A stretch of DNA of 64,000 nt from Cryptomeria japonica. Lineage: Eukaryota; Streptophyta; Pinopsida; Cupressales; Cupressaceae. The position numbers and the translations under genes were made by a program. The notes beneath the pieces are model-generated. The model did no database searches and was not told the DNA's origin. It saw only the letters and a list, made by a program, of their open reading frames with translations. Below, in pieces: positions 11,466-23,473 of this stretch (position 1 is the stretch's first letter; the number at the start of each line of letters is the position of its first letter). The DNA lies in NCBI RefSeq assembly GCF_030272615.1, contig NC_081413.1:447864538-447928537 (forward strand), written 5' to 3'.

Positions 11466-12825
11466 TGATGAATAATATTGAACAACTAAGGTCCTGACCG
11501 GTACTAAGAGGGGGGGTGAATCAGTACACACAAAAAACTTTACATTTTATCATATTAAAATATAATTGACTGGTTGTCTTCACCACTAACCATAACCATG
11601 GCTTTACTGGTTAAGTACAGATACTTTAGGTAGCATTCCACAGATGTCAAATATTGATGACTAATTTACCAGTTTAGTCATGCATGAGTTGCATCAATAA
11701 TAACACAATCATTTAGCACTGCATGTATATTCAAATTTAATCAAAAACTACTCAATCATCACATGAAAACTCACAACTCATAACACACAAATTTTTCACA
11801 TGGAAACCCAAATGGGAAAAACCACAGTGGGGATGAATACCCACAAGCTTTTTTTGAACTCTTTTGAAGTCCGCTCTATTAGGAGCCTAGTCCAGTTAAA
11901 GACTTTACAATAAGGTTTTGTTAGGAATGGATCCTGTTAGGGATCACCCAGTTAAGGGATGGCTATAAATCTTGTTAAAGGTTGAAACCCTATTACAGGT
12001 TACCTCACTCAAGGATTTAAAGAACTCAATTAACTTGAGTCACATGGTTAGAGGATTTGCAACAAGCCTGTTAAAGCTACCCAGTCAAGGGATTTTTCTT
12101 TTTTTGAAATGGTTAGAAGTCAATAGGTAAAGCTCTGATCTGATAACAACACTACTTGCTAAGGTAGATCCTTTTCAACTCCTCTCCTCTACAATCACAC
12201 TCTAGTTTGGCAAGTATCTCAACATGTAGACACAAACACATCATTTCCCAACCAAATCAATAAAAAACATCATCGACCTTATAGACAACAACTAGATCGA
12301 TAGCATAAACCCTAAACCCTACACATTTTAGGTTTACAATTACAAGCGGTCCAATCCTGACCATTAAATACATTGCATAGAATGAAGTGATCTAAAATAG
12401 ATCTGAAGTCATTCTGCATCATCCAATCTTCACCACATCTATAAAACAGTAACCCATCACACGCTCTTCATACACTACTCAGAACATCGTGCATTCCCGA
12501 GTTAGGCATTCAATGCATTCAATCTTCACCGCAAGATCCTCAAGGAAATTCTTCATGTGCACATAGATGACATGGCATCCTGATCCTTATCCTTATTGCT
12601 CACAAAATGCAATTGGTTGCACCACACAAGCCATACAGGTAACCCTAGAGTTGAACAAAGACTACCAACTGGTAGTCACACTTAGTGAACCTTGACACTG
12701 GTCCACTCCATCCCGATTGACCATAACAACTTCCAATCTTCATAATGGTGCATACTAGTTCCTACTTGAGCACTTATTGACATCAATGACAACATGCATT
12801 ATCAGCACTTCATCAGATGCCAACA
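11466..12825 (-). repeat. 3' LTR of copia H (1360 bp)
   Basis: Minus strand TGTTGGCATCTG ... TTCATCA. Homologous over its full length to 19102-20479 with many substitutions and a few small indels. It holds the shared end module (gggggggtgaatcag near 11508, tggaaacccaaatgggaaaa near 11801). The short aaaccctaaaccc near 12306 is part of the LTR. Confidence 0.95.
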
Positions 12826-12840
12826 ATCTCCCCCTTTGGC
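12826..12840 (-). promoter_or_regulatory. Polypurine tract of copia H
   Basis: Minus strand reads GCCAAAGGGGGAGAT just before the LTR start TGTTGGCA. Confidence 0.85.
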
Positions 12841-13183
12841 ATTGATGGCAATACTCAGTGTATCATTGCTCAGTTTTTGCACCATGTTCAATAATATAAA
12901 TCGGTTGACATATTCTAGTTCAAAGATCAAAACCACCACCATATGGACTGGTTAGTGTTCACTCTACCATATGTCTTCATCATCAAATATCTTGTCTCCA
13001 AATAATATATCTTCTCCCCTATATATCATCAGATATCTTCTCCCCCTTTGATAACAATGCCAAAGTGGATGCACAAGCTTCCAATCTCCACTATTCTACT
13101 CCCCTTATGGAGTGACATCCTTCAACACATCAATCCTATAAGATTTGTCACTATAGTACCTAACTGATGTGGAGCACACAACT

Positions 13184-16100
13184 TTAGTTTACTTCATGAA
13201 GGGACAGAACCCCTAATTCACCTCTCAAATAGGTAAATGTAGTCTTTGGTAAGGGCTTAGTGAATATGTCTGCTAGCTGCTCCTTACTGGAAACATGTTC
13301 TAATACAACCTCTTTATTCTGAACCTTTTCTCTCAAGAAATGATAATTGAGCTCAATGTGCTTAGTCTTAGCATGCAATACTAGATTTTTGGAAATATTG
13401 ATTGCACTAGTATTATCACAGAAAATACTCACCGGTTCAAATATAGGCACTTTGAAGCCATTCAGTACATGCTTCATCCACATTGCCTAAGTGTAGTTCA
13501 TAAATGCTGCCATATACTCTACTTCAGCTATAGATTGGTAAATACAACTCTTCTTGTTGCTCGTCCATGAGACTAGTCTTCCACCAAGGAAGAATGCTCC
13601 ACCGGTTGTGCTCTTCTGGTCATCCACATTACTTGCCCAATCTACATCGGTAAACACTTTGAGATCAAAGTCGCCATTGTATGGATACCACAATCCATAA
13701 TCAACTATCCCTTTCAGGTATCTAAGAATCCTCTTTACTGCTACCAAGTGGGATTCTCTTGGACTCTTCTAAAAATGGGCCACTATGCCCACTACATGAG
13801 CAATATCTAGTCTGTTGTGCACCACATAGTGCAGCTTACCAATCATTGACCTATACTCCTTCTCATTCACCAACACTGTATCATCCTCCTTTGTTAGTTT
13901 GCAGTCGGTCACCATAGGTGTTCCAACTAGTTTTCTCTCCTCCATGCCAGAGGTCTTTAATACCTCTTTGATATACTTGGAATAGGTAATAAAGATACCC
14001 TCCATCTGTTGAATCTATAGACTAATGAAAAACTTTATCTCTCCAATCAGAGACATCTCAAACTCTTTCTTCATTTTATCTATGAATGCATGGCTCATTT
14101 CATCATCTCCTTTGAAGATTATATCATCTACAAATACTTCATAGATCAAAATCTGATCCCCTTCATATTTCAGGTAGATGTTGTTGTCCTCACGTATTCT
14201 CTGAAATCCTATCTTCACAAGATGAGAGTGTAACCATTCATACCATGCCCTTGGTGCTTTCTTCAATCCGTACAGGGCCTTGTGTAATCTACACACCATG
14301 TTACTATCTTTTTACAAAGAAAACACATTCGGTTGCTCAATATATACTTCTTCTTCTAGGATTCCATTCAAGAATGCAGACTTCACATCCATCTAGTATA
14401 CCTTGAATCCCTTGAATGCTATAAATACAAGTAGCATTCGAACACCTTCTAGTCTAGCCACCAGGGCAAATGTTTCTCCATAGTCTTCTCCCTCTTCCTG
14501 AGCATATCCCTTGCATACAAGTCTTGCCTTGTTCCTTACCATTGTGCCTTCTTCATTCAGCTTATTCTTGAAGACCCATTTGGTACCTATCACATTCTTG
14601 TGTTCCAGTTTGGGTACCAAGGACCATGTTGCATTCTTTTCTATCTAGTCCAGCTCCTCTTCCATTGCCTTTATCCAATCTTCATCGGTAAGTGCCTATC
14701 TAGTGGTCTTAGGCTCAAATTTTGAAATCATGCAAGAGTTTTCTTTCACCTTTCTCCTTGTGAGTATCCATGTATCTTTATCTCCTATGATCTGCTTTCG
14801 ATCATGATGTAGTTTCACATACCTAGGAATGACCCTAGCCAGTTCTGCTTTCTTTTCCTCTTCTTCACCTACTGCAACTTCTACCAGTATAGGAGCACTA
14901 AGGTTTTTCTGGTGTTTGCAACTTGTTTCCTTCTTAACTATTTCCTAGAAGGATACACCTGGTTCATCTTCTGCTTGCTTGTTGCAGGTTTCCTTAGGCT
15001 CCTCAGGGGATTCATCAACCCTGACATTGATACTCTCAACAATTTTTTGAGCCCTGTTGTTGTAGCATTTGAGAGCTTTACTTTTAGTGGAATATCCCAA
15101 AAATATTCCTTCATCACATTTATCATCAAACTTTCTCAGATGCTCACCTCTCCTAATATAGCACTTACTACCAAACACTTTAAAATAACTCACATTAGGA
15201 GTTCTTCCATTCCAGTACTCATAAGGGGTTTGTCTTTACCTTTCTTAATGAGTATTCGGTTCATGGTATAGACTGCAGTGCTTACCACTTCTCTCCAAAA
15301 TGTGTGAGTTACCTTTCCATGGATCAACATAGCTCTGGCCAATTCCACTATAGTCCTGTTGTTCCTCTCTACTTTGTCATTCTTTTGTGGTGTCCTTGGG
15401 GTAGACAACTACCTCTTGATGCCATTCTCTTCATAGTACTTGTTGAATTCATTAGAAGTGAATTCACCTCCCTAATCGGTTCTTAGTCATTTTATTCTTC
15501 TATCACTCTCCTTCTCCACCAATGCTCTGAATACTTTGAAATTTTCAAACACCTCAAACTTGTCTTTCAAGAATGTGACCCACATCATTCTTGAGCAGTC
15601 ATCAATAAAAATCATGAAATACCAATCTCCCTGAATGCTTCTAGTTTTCATCAGACCACATAGATCAATGTGCACTAGATCAAGTAAGTTCTCTATTGAA
15701 AAAGACTAAACTTTGAATGTTGAGGAAGACATCCTCCCAAGTTGACATTCTCTACCTAAAGCATTCTCTTCTTTGTTCACTAAAGACAATCCTCTTACTT
15801 CCTTGATCTTACTAGCCTTTACAATATTATCAAAATTCATATGACAAAGTCTCCTATGCCATATCCAACTGTTATCAAACTTTGCCATCAAACATGACTA
15901 ATCTTGGCATTCAACTAAAATAGGTTTCCTCTGGTTTGCTTACCGGTGGCAATAAGTTCACCACTTTTTCCAACTATTCTGCAGACTCCACCTTTGAACT
16001 CTAGAATGAGTCCTTTGTCATTCAGCTGAGCAACACTCAAAAGTTTGTTCTTAAGGCCTTCCACCTAGTAGACATCATCCACACTACTCGTTTCATTCAT

Positions 16101-16310
16101 TGAGATGGATCCTTTTCCTTTCACCGTGCAAGGTGCATCATTGCCAAACCGGACAACATCTCCATCATATTCTTCTAGAGACATAAACTTTCTCTGATCA
16201 CTGGTCATGTGGTGAGAACACCCATTATCAATGATCCACTCATTAGAGTTGTCAATGCAAGAGACAAGGGCTTTCTGATCAGACACCTCTTCCTTTACAA
16301 CTACAAACAC
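13184..16310 (-). pseudogene. Copia H pol: protease, integrase, RT, RNase H (decayed)
   Basis: From upstream to downstream on the minus strand: protease site EWIIDNGCSHHM (16065-16310); integrase zinc region IWHRRLCHMNFD (15706-15891); integrase core DLCGLMKTRSIQGDWYF (15487-15675) and STPRTPQKNDKVERNNRT (15190-15408); C-terminal [11 protein letters not shown] (14945-15193); RT KWVFKNKLNEEG (14393-14620), YGLKKAPRAWYEW (14015-14299); RNase H TDVDWASNVDDQKS and FCDNTSAINISKNL (13184-13747). The reading is cut by many stops and shifts. TAG at 15409-15411 and 13487-13489 fall on glutamine codons of the family. Not functional. Confidence 0.9.
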
Positions 16311-16402
16311 AATGTCCCCATTCTCTTCATCCTCAAATTATTCATCAGTAACACCTCCATCTACTTCAACAAGATAATTTATCCTACTTCCTCCTTTGTA
16401 CT

Positions 16403-17175
16403 TGTTAGGATTCCCAAAGATACTGAGAGGGGGGGTGAATCAGTATCTTTCCGGTTAATAGATTTTCTAAACTTATTAAATAATTTGCAATCCAAAACAG
16501 TGTACTGGTAAACCAGAAATAATGCAGTAAATAAGATCAATAACCACAACATAGAAAGCACACCATAACATAATATTTTTAATGAGGAAACCCACTGTGG
16601 GAAAAACCTTGGTGGGATTTGTAACACAAATATTCACTTACTGGCCAATAAATGAATATTACTTACAATAGGGGCCTGCACATGCAGGAAGGCCAACTGC
16701 CTAAAGCTCACTTCTTAATTACAAAAGGGAAGTCTCACTGACTTACAAAAATGGATTATGTAAGTCCAATATCATGTACTACTTCAGTTTAGCATCTACT
16801 ATGCTAGGTTTAGTACTGGTTTAAGCTCATACAACTACCATAAACCTTATTCCAAAATCTGCCTCATTATTTGCATGTTCACGTCTGCCTATTACATTAC
16901 ATACATACCATACATAAATGATCTACAAGATCTCATACTTATATGAGTCTTCTTACAATTCACCTTGTCAGCTTACAAAAAGATTTTACAAATAAATACA
17001 TTATGCAATAAACAAAATCCTGTTGGTTGGGGTTCCAGTAATAATCTTTGTCGTTGCCGGTAAACTATCTGCCAGTGCTAGTGTTTGTGCCAGTGCCATA
17101 GGATTGTAAGGTTACCATCAATGGCAATACCTTCAATCACCTACAATTTCTCATTGGAGTGTGCATTTTCCAACA
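16403..17175 (-). repeat. Left arm of M: full LTR
   Basis: 773 bp, minus orientation; PPT GCCAAAGGGGGAGAT at 17176-17190. Contains the shared module (ggaaacccactgtgggaaaa near 16586) and the G-run ggggggg near 16429. Confidence 0.88.
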
Positions 17176-17504
17176 ATCTCCCCCTTTGGCATTGATGGCA
17201 ACACTCATGAGGAAAAGTCAAAATTGTATCCAAAAATGTATTATCCAAAAAAATCTGCCAAAACTCTGTGCTCCAAAATTTTGTGCTCCCCCTGAGCAGA
17301 TGATCTCTTTTGATCTCTTCTGTCAATCAATTTTTTTCTCATTATACTACTCCCCCTTTGGCATCAATGACAAAGACTGTCAATTAATGTCAATTGAGTG
17401 TAGTTCTTGTCGGGATCCCTATAACTAGTGGGTTACAATGCTAATGCAAAATTCAAACTGGTAGTGAACCTCTCACTATCCTTCAATGTTTCTTTTGTTC
17501 TTTG

Positions 17505-18149
17505 GATGGTACCAGCACCCCAGCCAACATGATTTTGTTTATTTCATAATGTATTTAATTGTAAAATCTTTTTCTAAGCCAACAAGGTGAATTTTAATAA
17601 GACTCATATAAGTATGAGATCTTGTAGATCATTTATGTATGGTATGTATGTAATGTAATAGGTAGATGCGAACATGTGAATAATGAGGTAGATTTTGGAA
17701 TAAGGTTAATGGTAGTTGTATGAGCTTAAACTGGTACTAAACCTAGCATAGCAGATGCTGAACCAAAGCAATACATGATATTGGATTTGCATAATCCATT
17801 TTTGTAAGTCAGTGAGACTTCCCTTTTGTAATTAAGAAGTGAGCTTTAGGCAGTTGGCCTTCCTCCTTGTGCAGGCCCCTATTGTAAGTAATATTCATTT
17901 ATTGGCCAGTAAGTGAATATTGTGGGTCACAAATCCCACCAAGGTTTTTCCCACACTAGGTTTCCTCATTAAAAATATTGTGTTATGGTGTGATTTCTAT
18001 GTTGTGGTTATTGATCTTATTTACTATATTATTTCTAGTTTACTAGTACACTGTTTTGGAATGCAAATTGTTTAATAAGTTTAGAAAATATGTTAACCAA
18101 CAAGATATTGATTCACCCCCCCCTCTCAGTATCTCTGGGAATCCTAACA
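17505..18149 (+). repeat. Right arm of M: inverted partial LTR
   Basis: Reverse complement of about 16403-17040, about 90% identical by eye. The start is approximate. Between the arms (17176-17504) lie 3' internal sequence and a second ccctttggc PPT-like block near 17351; no ORF. Confidence 0.85.
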
Positions 18150-19030
18150 ATACTTTCTAAATCTTTCCAGTTTATCCTTATTGTCATTGCTAGGATAGTT
18201 AACAACTATATTTCCTATATTATTGCAGGAAAAAAAATTTAGAGGAAGCTTACCTCTATATTTTTTCGTGCCTTTTGGAAGTCTCTTGGCAAGAAGAGCT
18301 TCAAACTCCATCAAAATCTCCTCATCATCCAAATCTCTTCTTGGCCTAGATTCATAACTGGTGCTGACCTCTTTTCCTTTTTTGGTTGGTGCAGAGGAAA
18401 CAAATTCTCTAAAGGCTGACTCTGTCTTCTGAACACTACCATCATATCTATTCAATTCATATGCAGTCAACTTTGCAATGATAGAGTCTAGAGATACCTT
18501 TGTCTTTTTGATAGACCTTAATTCCTGAATAGTGGCAACCCTAATTGCATAGATTGGTAACAGTGATCTAATAACTTTACTAACAAGGTGGCATCATCAA
18601 TTGTTCCACTAGTGCTCTTGATATCTCCAACCATAGTCTTGATCCTTATTCCATATTGCTGAATGGTCTCACCTTCAACCATCCTCGTGTCTTTAAATTT
18701 TCCTTTGAGGCTTTCTTCCTTAGCTTGCTTGACATGCTCATCACTGCCATAAATGGTTTCTAGTGTGTCCCATACATCCTTAGGATTGTCCTTATCTTGT
18801 ACATCAATGAACTCAATATTGGACAGGCTACTAATAAGGGCTTCCATGACTTGCCCATTTTCTTGAATCTCTCTTTTTTGATCATCGGTTAGAGTGCCAA
18901 TAGGGATTAAATAGGTATTCTCAACATAGCTCTAGTGTTGAGAACCCAAACTCTTGATATAAATCTTCATTTTGTCCTTCCATATTTTGAAGTTATCACT
19001 ACTAAACTTAGGACCTTCCCTCTTCATCAT
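18150..19030 (-). pseudogene. Copia H Gag (decayed)
   Basis: Minus strand from MMKREGPKFSS at 19030. The Gag body is in 18518-18847 (DVWDTLETIYGSDEHVKQAK, then a GETIQQYGIRIKTMVGDI stretch); the downstream part, 18144-18470, ends with a knuckle remnant SCNNIGNIVVNYP in which the His and last Cys are lost. Several stops. M is inserted between this Gag and the protease. Confidence 0.85.
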
Positions 19031-19087
19031 TAAAGCAGGATCTTTTTCCTCAAGTGGTTAAGCTTATATCATCGAGGACCTGGAGTT

Positions 19088-19099
19088 GCTTTGATACCA
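19088..19099 (-). promoter_or_regulatory. Primer binding site of copia H
   Basis: Minus strand TGGTATCAAAGC, one base off the usual initiator Met tRNA site TGGTATCAGAGC, two bases from the LTR. Confidence 0.88.
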
Positions 19100-19101
19100 A
19101 T

Positions 19102-20479
19102 TGATGAATAATAATGAACAACTAAGGTCCTGACTAGTATTGAGAGTGGGGGGTGAATCAGTACACCCAAAAAACTTCACAACATTTTATCTTATTAAAA
19201 TACAACTGACTAGTTGTCTTCACCACTGAGCATAACCATGGCTATACTGGTTAAGCACATATACTTCAGGCAACATTCCACAGATCTCAATTCTTGATGA
19301 CTACTTTACCAATTTAGTCATGCATGAGTTGCATCAATAATGCCATAATCATTTAGCATTGTATGCATATTAAACTTTAATCAAAAACTACTCAATCAAC
19401 ACATGAAAACTCACAACTCATAACATAGATTTTTCACATGGAAACCCAAATGGGAAAAACTATGGTGGGAATGAATACCCACAAGCTTGTTTTGAACTCT
19501 TTTGAATTCCACTTTGTTAGGAGCCTAGTCTAGTTAAAGACTTTACAATAAGGTTATTTTAGGAATCGATCCTGTTAGGGATCACCCAGTTAAGGGATGG
19601 CTATAAACCCTGTTAAAGGTTGAAACCCTGTTAAAGGTTACCTTGCTAGAGGATTTAAATAACTCAATGAACCTAAGTCACCTTGTTAGAGGATTTGCAA
19701 CAAGCCAGTTAAAGCTACCCGATCAAGGGATTTTCCTTTTGTTGAAATGGTTAGAAGTCAATAGGTAAAGCTCTGATATGATAACAACAATACTTCCTAA
19801 GGCAGATCCTTTTCAGCTCCTCTCCTCTACAATCACACTATGCGGATTCCACACTCTGGTTTGGAAAGTATCTCAACCTGAAGACACAAACACATAATTT
19901 GCCAACCCAATCAATTACAAACATCATTGACCTTATAGACAAAAATTAGGTTGGTAGCATAAACCCTAAACCCTAAATATTTTAGGTTTACAATTACAAG
20001 CAGTCCAATCCTAACTGTTAAATCCATTGCATAGAATGAAGTGATCTAAAATAGATCTCAAGTCATTCTGCATCATCCAATCTTCACCGCATTTGTAAAA
20101 TGGTAACCCATCACGCTCTCTTCATACACCACTCAGAACATCACGCATTCCCAAGATAGGCATTCAATGCATTCGATCTTCACTGTAAGATCCTCAAGGA
20201 AATTCTTCACATGGACATAGCTGACATGACATCCCAATCCTTATCCTTATTATTCACAAAACACTATCAGTTACACTGCACAGGCCATACCGGTAACCCT
20301 ACAGATGAATAGAGACTACCAACCGGTAGTCACACTTAGTGAACCCTGACACTGGTCCCCTCCATCCCGATTGACCATAACTACTTCCAATCTTCATACT
20401 GGTGCATACTGGTTCTTGCTTGAGCACTTATTGTAATCAATGACAACATACATTGTCCTCGCTTCATCAGATGCCAACA
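19102..20479 (-). repeat. 5' LTR of copia H (1378 bp)
   Basis: Partner of 11466-12825. Ends TGATGAATAATA (plus strand) at the PBS side and GCCAACA at 20479, followed by the duplication CCCAC. Confidence 0.95.
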
Positions 20480-20657
20480 CCCACATCAAGAAAGGAGCCA
20501 ATCCAAACAAGTCAAGGAGGCACATATCTTTGGCTTTGTCAAAGGCTCAAATTGAAGGAGGAAGGTAAAATAGAAAAGTATAATGGTTTATTTGCATCTA
20601 AACATTGAATCCTTCCTTTTCTATTATTCCATTCTTAAGAAATGACTATTTGTGTAA

Positions 20658-21566
20658 GAAATTCCCTAAAGAGATGTAGAATGAATTTGAGATGTCTATG
20701 ATTGGTGAGATGAAATTCTTTTTGGGATTGTAAATTACTCAGTTGGACAAAGATCTTTCCATATCTAAGTCTAAGTTTGTGAAGGAATTGCTGAATAAAT
20801 TTGGTTTTGAGAATTCTAAACCTGACGGTACACCTATGGTGACCGGATGTAAGATGACAAAAGATTATGACTCTCCAAAAGTTAATTAGACCAAATATAG
20901 ATCTTATATTGGTGGTTTGTTATATTTGACTCAAACTAGACCTGATATAATGAATTTCTTATGTCATGTTGCTAAATTTCAAGCTAATACTAAGTATCTC
21001 ATGTTACTTCTATAAGAAGGATATTCAAATATTTGAAAGGAACAATTGATTCTGGTTTGTGGTATTCTAAAAATGATGAATTTACTTTGAGTACTTTTAC
21101 AGATGTTGATTGGGCAGGTGGCGTTAATGACTAGAAGAGTACTATAGGTGGTACATTCTTTTTGGGGAAGAAGTTGGTTTCTTGGGCAAGTAAGAAGTAG
21201 AATGCTATTTCTTTATCTACTGCAGAAGCTAAATACATTAATGTTGCTAGCAATTATGGTCAATTAATTTGGATGAAGTAGATGTTGAAGGACATAGGAT
21301 TTATTTATGATGATCCTATTGCTATATATTGTGATAACTCAAGTTCTATCAATATTTCAAATAATTTGGTGTTGCATTCCAAAACAAAGCATATATCAAT
21401 CAAGTTTCATTTCTTGAGAGAGAAGGTGAATGAGAAATAAGTCAAACTAGAGTATGTACCTACAAAGGAACAAATTTTAGATATATTTATGAAGCCTTTT
21501 CCTAAAGATAATTTTGAGTATCTCAGAGAGAATTTAGGGGTAATTTCCCCTCCTGATGAGAACTAA
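20658..21566 (+). pseudogene. Copia C RT end and RNase H (second part, decayed)
   Basis: Resumes the pol broken at 9099: NEFEMSMIGEMKFFLGL, KELLNKFGFENSKP, GGLLYLTQTRPDIMN, then RNase H text SWASKK, LSTAEAKYI, YCDNSSSINIS, and a C-terminus ending at TAA 21564-21566. Stops include TAG at 20677-20679 and 21198-21200, both at family glutamine codons, plus frameshifts near 21010. Confidence 0.87.
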
Positions 21567-21914
21567 GGTGCATAGATTTGCATGTCCCATGAACTTCATA
21601 GAGGTATTTTATGCTTTGGATTGATGAATGAGGCTGCTACTTAGAGGGAGTAGTAAGTATCAATTTTGGTGGTTTAGATGTTCAAATTTTTGGGTAGAGA
21701 AGCTTCATTCATGAGCCTTTTTAATTGATGTGAAAGGGGGAGAGAAGCATGTGAAAAACTCTGCAAGAGAGTGGAGCATTTTGAGATTTGAGTTTTTTGT
21801 GAAAGGGGGAGCTGATCCTTCTGATTTTGAGGGAGATTGTTGAGATTTGATTTCTTTCCTTGCATTGATTGTTTTTGACATTCATATGTTTCCATCAATT
21901 CCAAAGGGGGAGAT
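21567..21914 (+). other. 3' untranslated region and PPT of copia C
   Basis: No ORF on the element strand. Purine runs aaagggggaga (near 21732), aaagggggagc (near 21801) and the final ccaaagggggaga at 21901-21913 before the LTR. Confidence 0.7.
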
Positions 21915-23067
21915 TGTTGGATATTGGTTGATATGTTGTCATTTATGTCACCATATGTGGAGATTCTTGATGGGGAGATTGTTGGAAAGTTTTCTTTTGT
22001 GTATTCTAGTGTTGTAGTTTGATTGGATGAGTTGATTTAGCCTATGTATTGCAGATGAACTGATGCAGCTTAAAAGTTTTTCGGTATGTTGTCTATAGAT
22101 GGTTCATTCCCATTTGCAAAGGTTTGCATGTTGATTTGATTGAGTTATGAGATCCGGTATTGGGATGTTATGCAGTTGTTTGGTACTCTCGTTTGTGCTC
22201 CATATTGCTTTAGAATTATTATATCTTTGGTTGCAGATGAGAGGAATATGTTCTAGATATTGATGTTTGTCCTTAATTAGTTTATTCCATGATTTGGATA
22301 TCCAAAAGAAAATCTTTCAGGTTGACAATCAATTATGTTGATGTTCTTGAGCTCTAGTAGAGAGGTGATGATGATTTTGGTAATCTGAGTTGTTGCAGTT
22401 GTTGTGATGCAATTCATGTTGCTTGTTAATGTCTCTAAATCGTGTTGTATGCTTATTGGTGGTCCACATTGATTATCGTGTGCATTATTAAATATTTTCC
22501 TTGTCCTATGATGTTCTTCACGCTATGTAAAATTTTTGATGTTGTAGCATGTTGCGAATGATTGAGGCATAATTGTTGGAGGTGTTTCATATTTGTGGTA
22601 TTGATTTGGGTCTAGGATATGTCTTAGCTAACATTGTTTTGGGCTGCATGTATTGTTGTAGTGTGTGAGGATATTATTTTGTAATTTTTATTGAGTGTTT
22701 GGGGGACCTTGAAATAGAGGTTGAAGGGTTTGTATAAATATAAGTAATAATCATGTAAGATGTATGTCTACAAGTGTCTGCATTGAGAATGATCGAGTTG
22801 GATGTGTGAACAAGTGATTTGATCTTTCAAAAAGTGTGAAGAAGAGAAGTGTTACAGAGTAGAATGTGTGCTTAACTAGAGTTGTACTCAAGCATATGGA
22901 GATGCTATTCTCATAGCTCATATGATCTGGATTGTAGTCCAATTTTTTTCTAAGTTTGTGAGACTTCCTCTAAGGCAGTAAGCCTTCCCTTAAGGTTATA
23001 GCCTTTTTGGGTTTTTAATTTTGAGAAGTGAGCTCTAGGTAGTGTACCTAAATGAATGTGTACACCC
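21915..23067 (+). repeat. 3' LTR of copia C, truncated
   Basis: Starts TGTTGGATATTGG after the PPT and is closely related to the LTR at 48124-49422 (element L), apart from a 65-bp segment near the start that L lacks. It stops at about gtacacccac, whereas L continues about 220 bp further to its CA end. The remainder was lost where gypsy J begins. Confidence 0.82.
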
Positions 23068-23473
23068 ACAGGTACCATTCCATACTCCCTCATCTTTGGC
23101 TCTAAAGTTGTCCTCCCCCTTGAGATTGAGATCCACTCCCTAAGGGTGTCACTGTAGAATATTCTCCCTGATGAGGAATATAGAGTTGCCAAGCTACAAG
23201 AGTTTGAATTGCTAGATGAAAAGCGTCTCAAGGCCTTAAACCATATTCATGTATTTCAAAGCCCAGGAATTTGAAGTTAGTGATCTAGTAATCATGGAAA
23301 ATCAGAGAAACCTATAGGATAGAGAAAAGAAAGGCAAGTTAGAGCCTAATTGGCTTGGACCCTATGTGATCACAACAAAATATGGATTAGGGACATATTA
23401 GTTGGGTACTCCCATAGGATATCCCTTGGATGAGCCTATGAACATTATGTGCCTGAAGAGATTCTACGCCTAG
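23068..23473 (+). pseudogene. Gypsy J integrase C-terminal region (decayed)
   Basis: Reads PYSLIFGSKVVLPLEIEI, then LRVSL with a stop, DEEYRVAKLQEFELLDEKR, a shifted stretch with MENQRN, PNWLGPY-like text and a C-terminus corresponding to MHLKRYY of other gypsy integrases, ending at TAG 23471-23473. It resembles the C-terminus of E (62940-63411). Several stops and shifts. Confidence 0.85.

Larger units (their letters stand above)
16403..18149. mobile_element. Element M: copia fragment with two LTRs in inverted orientation
   Basis: Left LTR (16403-17175, minus orientation, TGTTGGAAAA ... CCTAACA) is followed by its own PPT and about 330 bp of 3' internal sequence, and then by a second LTR in plus orientation (about 17505-18149), which lacks the first roughly 136 bp of the left one. 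The outer ends are mirror images (TGTTAGGATTCCC at left; GGGAATCCTAACA at right), and the flanks gtact (16398-16402) and atact (18150-18154) look like a duplicated target. The unit therefore probably integrated as a whole into copia H. Confidence 0.85.
11466..20479 (-). mobile_element. Ty1/copia element H, complete but decayed, 9.0 kb with insert
   Basis: Bounded by a perfect 5-bp duplication CCCAC at 11461-11465 and 20480-20484. LTRs at 11466-12825 and 19102-20479, PBS at 19088-19099, PPT at 12826-12840, gag and pol on the minus strand between. Element M (16403-18149) sits between protease and gag. It interrupts solo LTR D. Confidence 0.95.
9100..20657 (+). repeat. Solo gypsy LTR D, about 2.5 kb, split by copia H
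   Basis: Starts TGTAGATGCTTAAATTAATT at 9100, flanked by GAAAT on both sides (9095-9099 and 20658-20662). The first 740 bp match 46650-47404, where the same start follows a polypurine tract, so this is an LTR start. Own sequence is 9100-11465 plus 20485-20657, AT-rich with pyrimidine-rich stretches and no convincing ORF. No internal gypsy sequence is present, so it is a solo LTR. The right end is not a clean CA, probably mutated. Confidence 0.75.
7979..23067 (+). mobile_element. Copia C, old, host of B, D and (through D) H and M
   Basis: Integrase C-terminus and RT at 7979-9099; RT end, RNase H and part of the 3' LTR at 20658-23067. Everything between (9100-20657) is a later insertion: GAAAT flanks it at 9095-9099 and 20658-20662. 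The 5' part of C lies left of B outside the window. The 3' LTR is cut at about 23067, where gypsy integrase J begins. Confidence 0.85.

Noticed and set aside
12306-12322. Telomere-like CCCTAAA repeats (also near 19964)
   Set aside because: Only two units, present in both LTRs of H at the same place; part of the LTR and not a telomere relic.
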